From contig NC_092362.1 in the NCBI RefSeq assembly GCF_030848805.1, positions 20,498,084-20,562,083 of the forward strand: a DNA stretch of 64,000 nt, given 5' to 3'. This document shows positions 59,291 to 64,000 of the stretch, in pieces. Origin of the DNA: Temnothorax longispinosus. Lineage: Eukaryota > Arthropoda > Insecta > Hymenoptera > Formicidae. A program made the position numbers and the translations under genes. Every line of letters starts with the position of its first letter. The first letter of the stretch is position 1. The notes beneath the pieces were generated by a model. That model was not told the origin of the DNA and did no database searches. It saw nothing but the letters and a program-made list of their open reading frames with translations.

Positions 59291-62200
59291 TCGCAGGAAC
59301 GGCCAGTATATATCATTCGTATTTCCCAAATCATCATATGTTTTATGATTAATTCTTTCATTTCATGGTACGATTAGACTTTTATAGTAATTATTTACCA
59401 TAAAATTATAACAGTGGTAAATTGTTTTAATATAACTTTAAGTTATAACAAAAGTTTTATATCTTTGTTTTAGTAATAATAACACTATATTTCGGCGAAC
59501 ACATTAAGGCGCAAATACAAAAAAAATAATTATTTTTACATTACGAGAGATAATTTTTTATTACAATTTTGAATTAGGTACATAAATTTTGTTACATCAA
59601 TTTTGGCTCCCATGAAGTTATTCCAAATTATTTGTATACGTTCCCAGACAGCACGCATGTCTAAAAGATGCTTGAAAAGATGTCTTTACGTGCTGTTTAA
59701 GTTGCGAGATCAATTTGATAAATCTTAAAGATTAATTGAACAATCACGGGTTGAAGTAAAATATTGGAAAGAAATTCAATTAATCGCACATAGAATTGTG
59801 AATCAGGATTCGGTTATAATGTTATAATTTTACACAGCGAATAGAACAACTAAGCAACCTTGAAAATAATTACTGTTTTATAAAGTAGCCTTTTCCTTCA
59901 GTGCGTACATCTTACAAAGTTCTTTTCTCTAATTTTATCTCTCCTTTATACGATATGAGAGAAATGATTGAGAAGAACATATTCTTATACAATTATATAC
60001 GAATCAACCGTATAACCGTGAATACTTACTAAGAGAAAATAGATTTGAAAAATAAGATGCAACACTATGAGCGCAGCATTAGATTAAAATTGTGTATTAT
60101 ACATATTTATTTCGATTATATTTCGGTTATATTTCCATTATCTAGAATGTGATGTAGGTATATAAAAGATTAATATCTAAGCATTGTAATTATAAGATAT
60201 AAAGAGAAACATTTTTACGTCGCATAAAGTTACCAACTGATTTTATTTAGCATTCTTAAAAATTTTAGAATATGGTAATCTCATGTCAACGCGTGTTTGA
60301 TTTGCCTACAAAAGTCTGATATCGTAATTATACTTATATTGTAACAATAAGGAGTAACTGTACATTGCGTAAGAAGAATTTATTACCGAGATTGGTTTTC
60401 CTTAGAGGCCTAGATTTATAATAACGAACGCAATCTTCTTTAGGAAATAAGATGGGAAAAGTTTGATGGGAATTATTGCCAACAATAATCGGAATTCTAC
60501 GTCAGTGTTACATTTTGCTGCGTTAGTTTCTCTGAAACAATATTTTTTTTATATAAAGTTCTTCTATATCGAAGTTTGACGATAATATACGATAATATCT
60601 ATATTAGATAGAATATATATATAATATAGGTACATATAAATGTCTAAATAATTGGATAACGTGATAAAATACAATTAATATATTATATTCTTCCTATGTA
60701 AAAATGCCAAAAATGGATTTAAATAAAAATTACATTATTGCTGTGATTAATCATCTAGTTTGCAAGCTCGTGCTGATGTGATGAAAAGGGGAGAATCCGA
60801 CATAATGAGATAACATTCATTTTCCTATTGCACCACAATCTTCCTATTGCTACAATAGATGCAATCAATAATAATCTTTATAATGTCGGAGGAACTCTAT
60901 AGAGATTTAATACTGGCTCTTATATTAATAAGAATGTATACATATTTTGTAATATAGATTCTAAAATTTAGATGATATTTTCTATTATTATACGTAAAAA
61001 TTTTCTATCGGATATGTTCTTCCGCTTAGTACATATATGTAATCTTTACATGTTTTGAGAATTAATTAATTTTTATTTACTCAATCGAATATATTTTTAT
61101 AATACAAGACGCAAAGTCTGATCAACGATAAATATATTGTAATATAATTACGATAAGATAGAGATGCAGAATGACAGAAATATACGGTTAGAGAGAATAG
61201 GTAAAAGCTAAACTAGAATTTTGACAAAGAATGTCGGATCGTACATCATAGATATTAATCAAAAACATAATACCTCTAAAAACATATCTTTTCTCTTATT
61301 TTGCTGCTTATACAAAGAATTTTGGAAGAAATATGCAGTAACTTTCAACACTCGAAAAATTAAGCAAACTTGTGAGTTTCGCAATAATGCGTTAATAATT
61401 AATAATTTTTACAACAGAATCATTATCTTAAAAAGTTCACTGTATTCAAGAGGAAAGCGGGTAGAACTCAAGGTCTATGCTTACTTTCATGTTTCATAAA
61501 ACCTCGTCCTCAATTTTTTAATGCGGTTTGCAATAGCAATACGTAAAATTTATCTTGCCTATGGCTAATGGTTATTTTAATTTTATATTGTAACAATTTA
61601 ATTATATATATTTCTACTTAAATTTATATTTTTATATTATATAATAATGTATGTATGTATGTATATATACATATACATGTCTATTTTAAAATATTACTAT
61701 TATTATAATTGTTTACATTATTAATTCTAAATCACAATTTAACGAATTATGTATAAAATTTTTAATTTAATTTTATCAGAAGTTATAAATAGAAAAATTT
61801 TAGCATATTATATATTTTCATCAAGACACTTTCCTATAATGATTCAGCGCGGTATTTGCAAACCACATTACATTTTTAAAGCAATCCTAATGCAATGACT
61901 CTCAGTCAACTTTCAGTCCAGTCAGTCTGAGTATTTCCCAATAACACATGCTGATTGAGCTGATTCTTAGAGTATCCATTATGTGCTCATCTATGAATGG
62001 CAAGAATGTATTCCGAAGGAAACATGCATGCTCTGTATATTAGCTTTGTATGGTGCATGCAATGAAACGAGAATAGTTAAGCATATTATTGAACGCTTGT
62101 AAATTACCGTGATTGTATCCGCAGGCCATTCACCTTGAGATTACTAAATTAGTCTGATGCATGTAGTAAGAACGCGCCTATAGTTAAAGTTAGTTTTGTA

Positions 62201-62389
62201 TAATCTGACACGCAGTTTTTATTTTATTAGAGAGGGATTAACTTAAATGAAAAATGAATAACTTTTTATGAATTTGTAAATTTCAAAATTGTTAATAAAT
62301 TACAAAATATTATTCGGCCAATTTCAAATAAAAGTACAATACATATACTGAAGATTAAAAAGTTACTATAGAAAGTATATTATTTCTCT
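59291..62389. other. AT-rich flank without recognisable genes
   Basis: Read on both strands, this stretch shows no exon with family features. The open frame at 61221-61499 (92 residues) resembles nothing known to me. A less AT-rich patch at 61840-62180 might be regulatory, but nothing specific supports it. Confidence 0.45.
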
Positions 62390-62460
62390 CTCTTTCTCTC
62401 TTTTTCTATTTCTGTATCTATTTATCTATCTATTTGTTTATTTATCTCTCTTATGATATA
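62385..62460. repeat. CT-rich microsatellite
   Basis: TCTCTCTTTCTCTC followed by TATC/TATT tetranucleotide runs. Confidence 0.7.
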
Positions 62461-62554
62461 TACGAACACTGAGATAGTCATTCTTTTTAATTATCATGAT
62501 ACTTTGTGTTCTAAGTACAGAATTCATGTTTTATTTATACCTGTAATCTCTATA

Positions 62555-63705
62555 ACCGGTTCTTATGAGTTTAATATGCCGCGTGGAAATAAATAACAGT
62601 TAATTAAAGGTCAAATGAGAAGACATTTACATGTTTTTAAATCGTCCTAATATGTTTAGACAAGAAAATGATGAAGATAAGAGTAATTTTAGTAACAAGG
62701 TTAGCCTCATGATCTTAGTCCATTACTTTGTATATGAAAGTAATGGATATTTCGTTGATATTGAGTATTGAACAGAGTGTTTGATCTATATATTCAAGTG
62801 TTATATTGCTTGTGTATACAGGTGCGTAAATGCATAAGTATGCATGGTTATTTTTTTTTCTTCTCTGTCCCTCCGTCTGTTCTGATTTTCCTAAGGTTTT
62901 CCTGGTTCTCATGAGTTTGATATGCCACATGGAAAATAAAATAAATTAATGAAAATACATGAGAAGTCATTTACATGTTTTAAAATCACTCTAATACGTC
63001 TAGATAAACAAGAAAATCATACAGATAAGAGTAATTTTTTGTTAGCAACAAGGTTAGCAATCAGTCTCATGATCTTATTCTGTCATCTCATCTGTCGTAT
63101 TCTCAGGCGGCTTTTCTAAAATACCTTTAGTTGTTTTATTGCGCGCAGTTAATTCATCGCTATTAAATACTATAACGTCATGTCATCTTACGCGTTTAAC
63201 CATGCTATTCATTGCTTAACTACTATATCAACAACGTGAGCATATATGTATGCATCGACCAAGCATTCATACATTTTCACTAAAGAAATAGATAAAGTTC
63301 AAAATTGCCAAAGAGAAACACAGCTCACTTCTTTAGTATCTTTTTCATTATATCCAACAGCAAGAAAATATCGTTTTATTTACTATAATTGCAAGACTGT
63401 TAGCATACAAAATAAATAAAAATTAATTGCTCAAACCTATCGTTTGATTGCGCTAAAATCTGGGAGAGAGAAGACTGCATTACAAGATTAATTATAGCAA
63501 ACCATTTTAATACATTTGTATACTTTTACGTAATATTATGCATATAAACCTTAAAATTAAATAAAATTAAAATTAAAATTAATATTTATTATTAATATTT
63601 GTGTATTAATATTCAATATTATATTATTATTATTATTAAGTCTGTATTACTTTGTATATGAAAATAATGGATGTCTTGTTGATATTGAATATTAAACAAA
63701 CAGAA
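62555..63705. repeat. Dispersed direct repeats (three partial copies)
   Basis: 62555-62780 and 62900-63085 share ATGAGTTT(A/G)ATATGCC, ACATTTACATGTTTT and ACAAGGTTAGC in the same order. 62721-62780 and 63640-63705 share ATTACTTTGTATATGAAA and TTGATATTGA(G/A)TATT. This is a local repeat family about 230-350 bp long, of unknown type. Confidence 0.65.
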
Positions 63706-64000
63706 AGTTGTTTGTTTACACATTCTGTATTTTTTAGTAATCTCACTTCAAGTAAACAAACTGTATACATATACATATATTCCAATTTAATAGACTGCGC
63801 GCCGCATGGGAGGTTCCAGCTTCGAATCCTGGCTGAAGTAATATTTTTCGCAATAAATTCTTTACAGTTTTTTAAACAATTAAATTGCGTCGATTTAATT
63901 CCGGGGAAGGGAAGGATATTAATGTTCCAAGATAACTGTGTTACTCTCAGTGTTACTTCTTTACTGAAAGTATAGAATGTATGAATACCAACACCTTGTT
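63706..64000. other. Right edge, no gene recognised
   Basis: The open frame across 63652-63975 lacks family features. A B-box-like GCTTCGAATCCTGGC at about 63819-63833 hints at a tRNA-derived fragment, but no matching A box and cloverleaf were found. Confidence 0.35.

Noticed and set aside
61221..61499. 92-residue plus-strand open frame
   Set aside because: AT-rich composition, no recognisable domain and no splice context; such lengths occur by chance.
63782..63840. tRNA gene suggested by a B-box-like GCTTCGAATCCTGGC
   Set aside because: No convincing A box, anticodon arm or acceptor stem could be placed.
1..64000. CRISPR arrays or bacterial operons
   Set aside because: Repeats present are minisatellites, microsatellites and transposon ends; spliced insect genes show the DNA is eukaryotic.

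Overview
This looks like AT-rich insect nuclear DNA, probably hymenopteran and perhaps an ant. That guess rests on base composition, the spliced gene structure and the transposon mix; the sequence does not fix the species. There is no bacterial-style gene organisation, and most short open frames are noise or antisense shadows.

The window is dominated by a tandem triplication of ebony, which encodes N-beta-alanyl-dopamine synthetase, an NRPS-like enzyme. All copies are on the minus strand. Copy 1 (3076-12807) and copy 2 (27452-36891) can each be assembled from 12 coding exons with conserved splice sites and phases into an open 864-residue protein. Copy 3 (48432-53961) shows coding exons 1-8; exons 9-12 fall in a 500-N assembly gap (47706-48205). 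The repeated blocks are about 1425-24782 (unit 1), 25771-45801 (unit 2) and 46222-58204 (unit 3).

The copies are not equivalent. Copy 3 keeps the canonical adenylation motif A3 (VLYTSGSTGIPKG) and a normal A8 spacing. Copies 1 and 2 share an altered A3 (VLHTSGSIGISKG) and an extra residue in A8. Copy 2 also changes a residue next to the substrate-pocket Asp and one in A10. The only convincing promoter plus non-coding first exon (TATA at 59115-59122, exon about 58709-59099 with a strong donor) lies beyond the right edge of the repeated block, upstream of copy 3. Copy 3 is therefore the likely ancestral gene, and copies 1 and 2 are derived paralogues with intact frames but doubtful adenylation activity. 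Shared and private transposon insertions support the branching ((1,2),3).

Between units 1 and 2 lies a decayed, intron-bearing fragment of a DENND10/FAM45-like gene (about 24855-25524). The rest is a dense nest of mobile DNA: four TTAA-flanked (piggyBac-like) elements, three copies of a tRNA-Thr-derived SINE confined to unit 1, a Jockey-like LINE cut off at its 3' side, a solo LTR, Penelope-like remnants with hammerhead-like folds, several foldback MITEs and two minisatellites. The right flank (59.1-64 kb) has no recognisable coding exon.
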